Part shown: piece by piece, positions 29,681 through 38,441 of the stretch
Layout of the letters: every line of letters starts with the position of its first letter
How positions within the stretch are numbered: position 1 is the stretch's first letter
DNA from: Saturnia japonica
Lineage: Eukaryota; Arthropoda; Insecta; Lepidoptera; Saturniidae
DNA: 64,000 nucleotides
Direction of reading: 5' to 3'
Assembly: GCA_033032175.1 (NCBI GenBank)
Contig: CM065334.1
Location: 2,725,705-2,789,704 of the forward strand
Notes under the pieces: model-generated
The model's input: only the letters and a program-made list of their open reading frames with translations
Told to the model about the DNA's origin: nothing
Database searches by the model: none
Translations under genes and position numbers: made by a program

Positions 29681-30432
29681 AGAACTCAAAACATTTACCG
29701 AGTTAGTTTACATTTTACAAGAACATTTAGAACCCAGACGCTCCGACATCGCCGAAAGACATATTTTTCGGTTGCGCCGACAGATGCCGAATGAAGATTT
29801 AAGCACGTATCTACAACATTTAAAACACCTCGCTAGCACCTGTAATTTCGGAGACAAACTGGAAGAAAACTTGAGGGATCAGTTTGTGTCAGGCCTGGGA
29901 AGTAACGACATGCGTAGTCGGTTATTCGCGGAGAAGGACGTGGACTACAAGCGGGCGGTTGATTTGGCGCTGGCGCTGGAGGCTGCTGAGCGGCACGCTG
30001 AAGTGGCACGCTCGGGTGGCACGGCATCGGGTGCACTGGCAAGCGCGGCGGACGCCGCCGGATCATCACCGGCACTGCATAGGATCGGCGCGAAGGAGAC
30101 GACTAATTATCGAGCGAGGGAGACGCGGCCGCAGCATTGCTGGTGGTGCGGTCGGGAACATACTCCGGATAAGTGTCGTTTTAGGCGTTATAATTGTGAC
30201 GAGTTCGGTGTGAGAGGTCATATCAAGGCTATGTGTCGTGGCAAAGTCGCGAAAGACAGAACGGCAATGAGGCAAATTCCTACCAGAAACCAATTTTACA
30301 TGGAATCGGACACCGATGAAAGCGAGTGTGAGTTCTATAACATGTGTGTCAACGGAAGCATGGACGAACCGTATGTAGTCAAAATTATTATTAATAATGT
30401 CCCGTTAAAATTCGAAGTGGACACCGGCAGCA
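29660..30432 (+). pseudogene. Ty3/gypsy gag and start of protease, inverted relative to integrase
   Basis: The frame is open from about 29672 without an ATG in its first part. It shows a retrotransposon gag pattern (HIFRLRRQMPNEDLSTYLQH, LRDQFVSGLG), an alanine-rich linker, two CCHC zinc knuckles (CWWCGREHTPDKC and CDEFGVRGHIKAMC; the first cysteine of the second pair reads as N-C-D-E) and then the protease active site FEVDTGS at about 30412-30432. After GSK the frame leaves gypsy protease and enters an unrelated copied segment. Gag-protease and integrase are in head-to-head inverted order, so the element is rearranged and dead. Confidence 0.85.
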
Positions 30433-30512
30433 AAATAATGTTTACCCTGGTACTCTGCAAAATCGGCATGCAAGCGTTGCCAGGGTCGCGAGGGAAATTC
30501 CCAGGGCGTGAG
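30431..30512 (+). repeat. Extra copy of a 75-bp integrase-region segment
   Basis: AAAATAATGTTTACCCTGG through GGGAAATTCCCAG..CGTGAG occurs here and at 29220-29295 in the same orientation with one substitution. Its first bases (AAAATAATG) are shared with the gag-side sequence at the junction, a microhomology typical of template switching. It joins the broken protease directly to element X. Confidence 0.8.
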
Positions 30513-30653
30513 AAAGAAAATCTACTAAAAATTATAAAGAACTCTCAGACAAATATATTGTTGGCAGACGGCAACATTTATATACTTAAAAATGCATCTA
30601 ATAACTTAAAAATGTAAAATAATAATATATATTTCTTATTTAGTCTCTGTCAC

Positions 30654-30707
30654 CGCTACTTCAGCTTACACTAAGAGAGTTTTTTCGGTAACAAAGCTGA
30701 AGTGGCG
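30654..30707. repeat. Hairpin within element X
   Basis: CGCTACTTCAGCTT (30654-30667) pairs with AAGCTGAAGTGGCG (30694-30707) with one wobble position, leaving a 26-base loop. The stem is retained in the other X copies (about 4407-4460 and 16980-17035). Read through, the loop and right arm are open (TKLKWRE), so it may be either a structural signal or coding sequence. Confidence 0.55.
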
Positions 30708-31010
30708 AGAAGAGATAGAAGAAACAGATCATCATAAATTTTTTTTTTTTTAAATACAAGTTTTAATTGTTTCAGGGAACAATAACGTAGATTTTAGAAA
30801 TACATTTTTTTTCCTCCAAATACTTTTTTTCCTATTCCAAGAATTTGATACGTTATTTTTCTCAAGAAAAGTTGGCAACACTAGATGTTTTTATCTCTTT
30901 AAGGAGCGTTTGAACTGACTAGCCTACTATCCTAGTACTAAAGATTGTAGACTAGTCAGTGACTCTCTATAATGTTAAAGGTTTTAATTTTTGAACGACT
31001 CTGCGAAAGC

Positions 31011-31310
31011 TTAAGTTAATCCTCTAATAGATATATAATTCTCCTTCTTTGAAGAACAAAAGGTATATTCGGAGGATTCTAATTCGTCCCCACCATTTAG
31101 TCGCTTGCAGCACACTCTTATCAAGATTTCCCGAATTGTTGTCTTGTTCTCTTTCTTCTGCAAAATGAAGCAATGATGGCTGTCGGCGATCAACGTGAGT
31201 TTGAATCCCTGCAATGAACCGGAGCTTTCAATGAAGGAAAGCATCGTGATGGAACCATAGTTTGGTGGTAGGGCATTTACTACCACCTCAAGTTGAGAAT
31301 TTGTCACCAA
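31011..31310 (-). CDS. Unknown conserved open frame of element X, third copy
   Basis: Same 99-codon frame as at 16381-16680 on the opposite strand, starting with TTG. It differs by single residues (IADSHH for IDDSHH, QKKEN for QKKVN). The product is unrecognised. Confidence 0.4.
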   Translation of the reverse strand: MVTNSQLEVVVNALPPNYGSITMLSFIESSGSLQGFKLTLIADSHHCFILQKKENKTTIREILIRVCCKRLNGGDELESSEYTFCSSKKENYISIRGLT

Positions 31311-31686
31311 GCACCTATTAGCGGTGGGCGATTATGAGATATACCAATGTAATCATTCGATTATGAAGATATATTAAAATATCTCGATTATAACCATTAG
31401 TAATTACTAAAATTAGTAATTCGATGATGAGTGATCATTCATATTTATATATTCATAATTATTATGACCGAACGACCTTTTTATTAGCTAATTGTAATAT
31501 GTATTCTTATAAAGAACTTTGTTTATGGCTGCGCGACATTTTTTACCATAAGATTCAGTACAGTAGGTAATATTGCCAAGTTTGTAGATATATAAACAAG
31601 CTTAATCATCAAAAATGAAACAAAAAATCGAATTGCAAAAAACGATCATGTGAGTAAAAAAAAAATTCTATTTTCGCTTTCTATTG

Positions 31687-32217
31687 TTTCCCAGACGTCA
31701 TGCTTATATATTATATAGCCTATGTCACTCCTACAATTAAGAGGAATCTAACGACACCTCGTATGCTAAAATCCATCAAGCCGTTTAGGCTATACAGAGT
31801 GTGACAAAGAAATAGACATACATGCATGCGCTCGTAAAAATATAACCCTATTATTCGCAGTCGGGTAAAAACACCATGTCTGCAAGACCGAAATCATAAT
31901 TACGCCCAAGGCTAGATTTTATAATGATCGGCACAGTTTTAAAACTAGAAATAAACACAAATTAGTCATCCTGTTTTTTTTCCACTTAAAAGCATGTTTT
32001 TACTTAAAATAATAATGTAAATGCTTTTTACCCGACTGCGAAAATGAAGCGTTATGTTTCTCGGGCGTATTTTATGTACCTATGTCTATTTTTTGGCACA
32101 CTCTGTATCCCAAATGACTTGATAGATTTTAGCATACGAGGTGACGTTAGATTTGTCTTAATTGTGGGAATGACATAGGATATAGAAATTTAATTCTCTT
32201 AATTCTCAGTCTGGGAA
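31687..32217. repeat. Long inverted repeat (foldback), arms about 190 bp
   Basis: Left arm 31687-31872 contains TTTCCCAGAC, CACCTCGTATGCTAAAATC and GCAGTCGGGTAAAAAC. Right arm 32024-32217 contains the same motifs reverse complemented: GCTTTTTACCCGACTGC, GATTTTAGCATACGAGGTG and CTGGGAA. The arms are imperfect (roughly three quarters identical by eye) around a spacer of about 150 bp. Such structure fits a foldback or MITE-type DNA element. No open frame is seen. Confidence 0.7.
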
Positions 32218-32349
32218 TCAAATAAAATCCAAAAATAATTTTATTTGTGTTTTTTGTTTCTGTCGGATTTTTTGTTTCTCTTTTAATAATTTAGTTTGTT
32301 GGATAATTGTTAGGTTTTATAACAAGCACGTTACCGATTTGCTGGATTA

Positions 32350-32428
32350 CAAGTCTGGTGAAATTGTAAAAGTCGCAGCGGCTTCAGGGCCCCTAAGGTT
32401 AACAGTATAGTCAGTTCTAAAAAAAACT
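32350..32428 (+). repeat. LINE 3' tip, about 80 bp, plus orientation
   Basis: TCTGGTGAAATTGTAAAAG, CGCAGCGGCTTCAGGGCCCC and TAACAGTATAGTCAG followed by a short A run match the 3' end of the LINE at 28100-28190. It is a severely 5'-truncated insertion. Confidence 0.75.
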
Positions 32429-32739
32429 TCTCTAATAGAATTTCGTGCCGGTTCACCTCGATGACTGGGATGTTTATCCGAAGCGGTAGTAGTGTTTAAT
32501 GAAACGTAGGTTTACTTACCAATTCTCGGAGCAGCTTGTATCGCTACGAAGGCCTATAAAAAATATAAAAACTATGTGTAGGTACTTTTGTATTAATTTA
32601 TTCCTAATAAAAATGTCCATAGTTTTACACAAAGTATAAAAAACTGCCTACACGGGTACTTGGGCGATTTTTGTCGTATAAAAATAACATGGGTGAAACC
32701 GTGGGGCACAGCTTCTAAGTTCAACGGCACTGGTCGAGT

Positions 32740-32930
32740 TAGGTGAGGTATTTAATTTAATATATTAGTAACAGATATTATAGATAAATTTTATCTTTCT
32801 GCACTCCTTCTCCAGATAAACTTTAACCATGCCAAATCTCACAGTCTTCCGTGCACGCAATACACTTAAAAAGGAGTCCGAAGTTTTCTTCTCGCGTATT
32901 GATATCTATATGGATAATAACTGTAGCTGT
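32740..32930. repeat. Dispersed repeat shared with 40085-40262
   Basis: Both places share TTTAATATATTAGTAACAG, TTTCTGCACTCC, AACCATGCC and CAGTCTTCCGTGCACG in order, with many substitutions. A plus-strand frame begins at the ATG of AACCATGCC here but is not kept in the other copy. Family unknown. Confidence 0.5.
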
Positions 32931-32934
32931 TAAA

Positions 32935-33095
32935 AATTTGTAATTAATTAAGTAATATTTTTAATCGTTTGTTTTGTGTTCTTTGTAAGGTATTATTGAG
33001 GTCAGACTTTGCAGCGGTTCCCCATATTTCTACCAAGCAATCCATGTGCGATTTGGCTAAGGAGTTATATATGTATAGTGTACCTGGCGAACTTT
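32935..33095 (-). pseudogene. LINE reverse transcriptase thumb fragment (CR1/jockey-like)
   Basis: Minus-strand reading gives GTLYIYNSLAKSHMDCLVEI, WGTAAKSDLNNT and LQRTQNKRLKILLNY, which follows the thumb pattern of non-LTR reverse transcriptases (a 'YNSLVHSHLEYGIEIWG'-like motif). Only about 55 codons are readable. It is unrelated in detail to the LINE at 42131. Confidence 0.55.
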
Positions 33096-34783
33096 TTGTG
33101 GTGGATCTTTACTATCACTATGTCACGAGATTTCAGTAGTTCGAAAAGGATTGAAGGTGCAGGGAGATACTTTTGAAGTTAGAAGCGTGTAAATTGTTAA
33201 TTAGACTACCGAATACAGTTTTACAAGTAGACAATTTGTTATGATATACATATAACTGTGGCGACTTATCACAATAAATAGTTCTTACTTCAGTCACATT
33301 CTATTTTGTTTATGATAGACTGGCTGACTTTCAGGTCTTGAAAAAGATAAAGAAGACGTCTGTCACTGACTGACAAGAAGATATATTATTCTGTAATCGG
33401 TTACGAGCGACAAAATAAATACAGCAATAATTCAAACGCTGAGCTGCATTTTTAATTAATAGGATCGGCCAAACGATCCTATATAACTATAATAGGAGAA
33501 TTATAGAGCCAAAAGTGAATATGGAATGAAAGAAAAATAAAATCTAATATAAATATATTTACAAATTTACGTGATATTATTTTCCTAAAGTTCGTTCAAT
33601 AAGATTTTAAACAATAAAAATGTTGCCTTATTAAATAATTGCATAAAACCTTGCAGTCCAATATTGAAGATCTCACATAAAACATAACACCTCACGAGAC
33701 TGTTTGATTTAAAGGATATAAACCAAGATCCAACGCCTTAGCTGCGACATCAGGTATCAACCAGTGCAATCAACGCAATGCCGGTTGAGGTCAGGAACCG
33801 CCGCTCAGGCCGCGTCTTCCCGGGTGGTCGGCTTAGTGATGCGTCGACCTGCATTGAGCAGGCTCGACGCAGCTACATTAATTCTCACAAGTGAGATTGT
33901 ATCCATGAAAATAGAATTTAGTAATGTAATTAATAAATAGCTCGGATTGAGACTTCAGACTCCTATATTCGTTTGGTACTATTAAACTTGTTATTGTTGG
34001 AATTAACTTTACCAAATAACAAATATAAATATCAATGATTATACTATTTTCTCAATCTTTTTAAAATATCTATTTTTATATACTATTCAAAAGTCTATCG
34101 TATAATGACAATCGTTTTCTGCCTAGCTTTCAAATACACATTTTCTAATCTTTATTTAAATTTATGTATTCAGACATCGAACTGCCTATAGGTTTTATTT
34201 GATTAAATAAAACCTTGATAGTAAAACATTATCTTTAACTCGTAACAGCGCATGCCCTAAAACTATCAGACATAACAGAAATTAGCATGTTGACAAGTCT
34301 TCAAAAGTAAACAAACAATGTATTATAATTAAATATGATAAAATTATATGAAACATTTTATATTAAACTAAAAGGATCGTATTATAAATGATATTTGAAC
34401 GGACGAATTCATTAACCTAACCGATGCCCTGGAAATTAAACAATAAACAATTACATAATATACACGAAAATAATATAGGAAATACAAGGTAAATAGAGTA
34501 TTAAGATAAGAAGGAGCGGACCACAAAGACCTAATATAACAAATATTTCCGCCATCAAACCCACCATCTAGTTTTATTGAAGGTAATGTCACGTCAATCA
34601 AGCTAATCGTAAGTACAGTACGATCCAAAAAAATCGACGGTCCTCGCTGCCATATCGGCTTGTAAGCCCTACGGCTGCTGGATACACACTGAATCATCCC
34701 GAAAAGCGACAAACCGAAAGATAACTATTATTAGGTACGAGTTTATCAACATGTGTATGTATTACACCGTAGTGTGTACTCCG
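33096..34783. other. Unrecognised spacer
   Basis: No gene family or repeat shared within the window was recognised. A GC-rich island at about 33760-33890 stands out from AT-rich flanks (CCGCTCAGGCCGCGTCTTCC) but has no readable frame. An open frame of 114 codons on the minus strand at 34368-34712 has no known similarity that I can see and no supporting context. Confidence 0.4.
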
Positions 34784-35910
34784 CTTGATTACTGGATATA
34801 CAGCGGCTGATATCGGAACGTGACACGTCTAAGAGTGCCTCTATGGCGGGTGTCACACCTGGTGTGTGGTGGTCGCGACCGAGTCGGATATAGATCACTA
34901 CCACTCTGCTTGATTACTGGATATACACCGGCTGATATTGGAACGTGACACGTCTAAGAGTGCCTCTATGGCGGGTGTCACACCTGGTCTATGGTGATCG
35001 CGACCCAGTCGGGTATAGATCACTACCACTCTGCTTGATTACTGGATATACACCGGCTGATATCAGAACTAGACACGTCTAAGAGTGCCTCTATGGCGGG
35101 TGTCACACCTGGTCTATGGTGATCGCGACCCAGTTGGGTATAGATCACTACCACTCCGCTTGATTACTGGATATACAGCGGCTGATATCGGAACGTGACA
35201 CGTCTAAGAGTGCCTCTATGACGGGTGTCACACCTGGTGCGTGGTGGTCGCGACCCAGTCGGGTATAGATCACTACCACTCTGCTTGATTACTGGATATA
35301 CACCGGCTGATATCAGAACGTGACACGTCTAAGAGTGCCTCTATGGCGGGTGTCACACCTGGTGCGTGGTGGTCGTGACCCAGTCGGGTATAGATCACTA
35401 CCACTCTGCTTGATTACTGGATATACACCGGCTGATATCAGAACGTGACACGTCTAAGAGTGCCTCTATGGCGGGTGTCACACCTGGTGCGTGGTGGTCG
35501 CGACCCAGTCGGGTATAGATTACTACCACTCTGCTTAATTACTGGATATACACCGGCTGATATTGGAACGTGACACGTCTAAGAGTGCCTCTATGACGGG
35601 TGTCACACCTGGTGCGTGGTGGTCGCGACCCAGTCGGGTATAGATCACTACCACTCTGCTTGATTACTGGATATACACCGGCTGATATCAGAACGTGACA
35701 CGTCTAAGACTGCCTCTATGACGGGTGTCACACCTGGTGCGTGGTGGTCGCGACCCAGTCGGGTATAGATCACTACCACTCTGCTTGATTAATGGTTATA
35801 CACCGGCTGATATTGGAACGTGACACGTCTAAGAATGCCTCCATGGCGAGTGTCACACCTGGTGTGTGGTGGTTGCGATCCAGTCGGGTATAGATCACTA
35901 CCACTCCACT
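34784..35910. repeat. Satellite, 125-bp unit, nine copies
   Basis: Unit landmarks such as TTGATTACTGGATATACACC start at 34785, 34910, 35035, 35160, 35285, 35410, 35535, 35660 and 35785, a strict 125-bp period. Units differ by several substitutions (for example GGTGTGTGG, GGTCTATGG and GGTGCGTGG variants). Since 125 is not a multiple of three, every frame is soon closed. Each unit carries CGTGACACGTCTAAGA and a near-palindromic GTGTCACACC. Confidence 0.93.
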
Positions 35911-37186
35911 TTATTACTGGATATTACAGCAGCCGATATCGGAACGTGACACGTGTAAAAGAGCCTCTATGGCGAGTGTCATACCTGGTTTATGGTGATC
36001 GCGGCCCATTTCGGTATAGATCACTACCACTCCACTTTATTACTGGATATTACAGCAGCCGATATCGGAACGTGACACGTGTAAAAGAGCCTCTATGGCG
36101 AGTGTCATACCTGGTTTATGGTGATCGCGGCCCATTTCGGTATAGATCACTACCACTCCACTTTATTACTGGATATTACAGCAGCCGATATCGGAACGTG
36201 ACACGTGTAAAAGAGCCTCTATGGCGAGTGTCATACCTGGTTTATGGTGATCGCGGCCCATTTCGGTATAGATCACTACCACTCCACTTTATTACTGGAT
36301 ATTACAGCAGCCGATATCGGAACGTGACACGTGTAAAAGAGCCTCTATGGCGAGTGTCATACCTGGTTTATGGTGATCGCGGCCCATTTCGGTATAGATC
36401 ACTACCACTCCACTTTATTACTGGATATTACAGCAGCCGATATCGGAACGTGACACGTGTAAAAGAGCCTCTATGGCGAGTGTCATACCTGGTTTATGGT
36501 GATCGCGGCCCATTTCGGTATAGATCACTACCACTCCACTTTATTACTGGATATTACAGCAGCCGATATCGGAACGTGACACGTGTAAAAGAGCCTCTAT
36601 GGCGAGTGTCATACCTGGTTTATGGTGATCGCGGCCCATTTCGGTATAGATCACTACCACTCCACTTTATTACTGGATATTACAGCAGCCGATATCGGAT
36701 CGTGACACGTGTAAAAGAGCCTCTATGGCGAGTGTCATACCTGGTTTATGGTGATCGCGGCCCATTTCGGTATAGATCACTACCACTCCACTTTATTACT
36801 GGATATTACAGCAGCCGATATCGGAACGTGACACGTGTAAAAGAGCCTCTATGGCGAGTGTCATACCTGGTTTATGGTGATCGCGGCCCATTTCGGTATA
36901 GATCACTACCACTCCACTTTATTACTGGATATTACAGCAGCCGATATCGGAACGTGACACGTGTAAAAGAGCCTCTATGGCGAGTGTCATACCTGGTTTA
37001 TGGTGATCGCGGCCCATTTCGGTATAGATCACTACCACTCCACTTTATTACTGGATATTACAGCAGCCGATATCGGAACGTGACACGTGTAAAAGAGCCT
37101 CTATGGCGAGTGTCATACCTGGTTTATGGTGATCGCGGCCCATTTCGGTATAGATCACTACCACTCCGTTTGATTACTGGATATAC
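35911..37186. repeat. Satellite, 126-bp unit, ten nearly identical copies
   Basis: The landmark TTATTACTGGATATTACAGC recurs at 35911 and then every 126 bp to 37045, followed by a terminal 125-type piece at 37170-37186. The copies are almost identical; one substitution is at about 36699 (CGGATCGTG for CGGAACGTG). The unit is a diverged, one-base-longer derivative of the 125-bp unit to the left. Because 126 equals 42 codons, a 475-codon repetitive frame (35820-37247, GTG start) stays open by arithmetic and should not be read as a protein. Confidence 0.93.
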
Positions 37187-37612
37187 TGTATCGGTGAACC
37201 CGGTGAAACTGCCAAAGCCTTCTGAAGCTCCACGAAATAAAAAGTGATACATCTAAACGTGGGCGTTGGGTAGTCGTGATTTAGTCAAATATTTATTACG
37301 ACCTACCAACCAGCAAAACCTTCAGTAATTTTCATTACTAAATGACCCCATAAGAGCTGTAGGCGATGATATCATTCGTGTTCCTACAAAAAACTGCAAC
37401 AATTACCCATCTGATCAAATTTCCTCATTTACGTCAATAGACATTAAATATTGACCACAGAGCTTATTGTTGTAATGTTTTTTAACCTTGAAACTTAAGA
37501 CAATGTCATTTGTATGACATTATTTTGTATTGTGCTGTAAGCTAGCGTTGGACCACTAACTCGCCTATTGTTAACTGACGACGTGGGCGGAGATATTTCT
37601 TATTTTATTATA
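37187..37612. other. Spacer after the satellite
   Basis: The stretch starts with the satellite edge and continues as AT-rich unique-looking sequence. A short inverted motif AATGTCATTTGTATGACATT (37502-37521) is present. No gene is seen. Confidence 0.4.
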
Positions 37613-38160
37613 TACTAGCTGTGTCCGCAGCTGCACTCACGTGCACTAGGTACAGAATGCCGCGCGAATCGTGTTAATCCTCTCCCGGTTGGTTTGTAAA
37701 TGATTGTTGTGGGCGATCCTTAGAAGATATACATAAATATGCTCTCGCTAACTTTTTATAATTCCTTTTAAGATCTACAATAACATACTCTACACATTAA
37801 TTTTATATATGAAGTATATCTTATGGTTTACTCAGCGTAAACTATTTAAGCGCCCTAAAATTGTTGTTTTGCGAATTGATTTTTATTTGCGCGGAGCCTT
37901 ATTTATTTTTATAAAATCAAAGTAGCCTGAATCACTCCTTATAACATCAGCTATCTGCCAGCGAATGTTCCTTCAAAATCGGTCAGACTGTTTCGGATGT
38001 TTGCCGGAAAAAACACAGGAAAAGATAAAAAAATTAAAAATTGTTTTTTTTTTGTATTAAATAACGTATATACTTTGATATGCATTTAGTAAGAACTTGT
38101 TATTTTGAAATTACAAATAAACACTTCAATTTTATCTATTTGTATATATCAAAATGTGTT
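37613..38160 (+). repeat. Dispersed repeat (CTAGCTGTG head), copy near the host gene
   Basis: It begins CTAGCTGTGTCCGCAGC and later has CATCAGCTATCTGCCAG, AAATCGGTCAGACTGTTTC and CTTTGATATGCATTTAGTAAG, matching 40375-40860 and, for its end, 1-290. The order and spacing agree, giving a family about 0.5 kb long. It ends about 220 bp upstream of the TATA box of the secreted-peptide gene. Confidence 0.65.
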
Positions 38161-38377
38161 TGGTACATGAAGCAAAATTATAAGTGTACAAACAAAAATA
38201 TTTCTTTTAATTTTAGTATTTATATAATAGTCTAAACGTATAGGTAACTTTAAAATTGAAAGTAAATACAATAAATTTCTTTTTGTAATGCATAAAGGGA
38301 AACTCATCTTTTATTGTATGAAAATGTTTCCGTGTTGATTCAGATGATACAATTAGTTCCAGTTCAACACGCGTCAG

Positions 38378-38385
38378 TATATAAG
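38378..38385 (+). promoter_or_regulatory. TATA box of the secreted-peptide gene
   Basis: TATATAAG lies 64 bases upstream of the ATG at 38442. A start of transcription about 30 bases downstream would fall at the TATTCACC of 38407-38414, giving a short 5' UTR of about 30 bases. The spacing is that of a standard insect TATA promoter for a highly expressed small gene. Confidence 0.7.
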
Positions 38386-38441
38386 ACGGCTCAGGTATTT
38401 GAACGTATATTCACCTGAGAGTCTCACTGAATTCAATCAAG

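Larger units (their letters stand above)
26205..31490 (+). mobile_element. Element X, copy c, split by two nested insertions
   Basis: The X sequence is present in three pieces that join in order: 26205-26299, 28191-28295 and 30511-31490. Between them lie a LINE (26300-28190) and a rearranged gypsy remnant (28296-30510). The pieces together reproduce copy a nearly base for base, except for about three bases lost at the gypsy junction. The right end (TTATTAGCTAATTG) shows that X stops around 31490, since copy a diverges at the same point (TTATTAGCTAAATGG). Confidence 0.6.

Noticed and set aside
34368..34712. 114-codon minus-strand frame
   Set aside because: No recognisable family, AT-rich codon make-up, and no start or splice signals that stand out.
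34784..37186. CRISPR-like array
   Set aside because: The unit repeats as a whole with no unique spacers, and the setting is a eukaryotic genome.
35820..37247. A 475-codon repetitive protein
   Set aside because: It arises because the satellite unit is 126 bp, a multiple of three. It begins at GTG, has no promoter or splice context, and the neighbouring 125-bp units close the frame.
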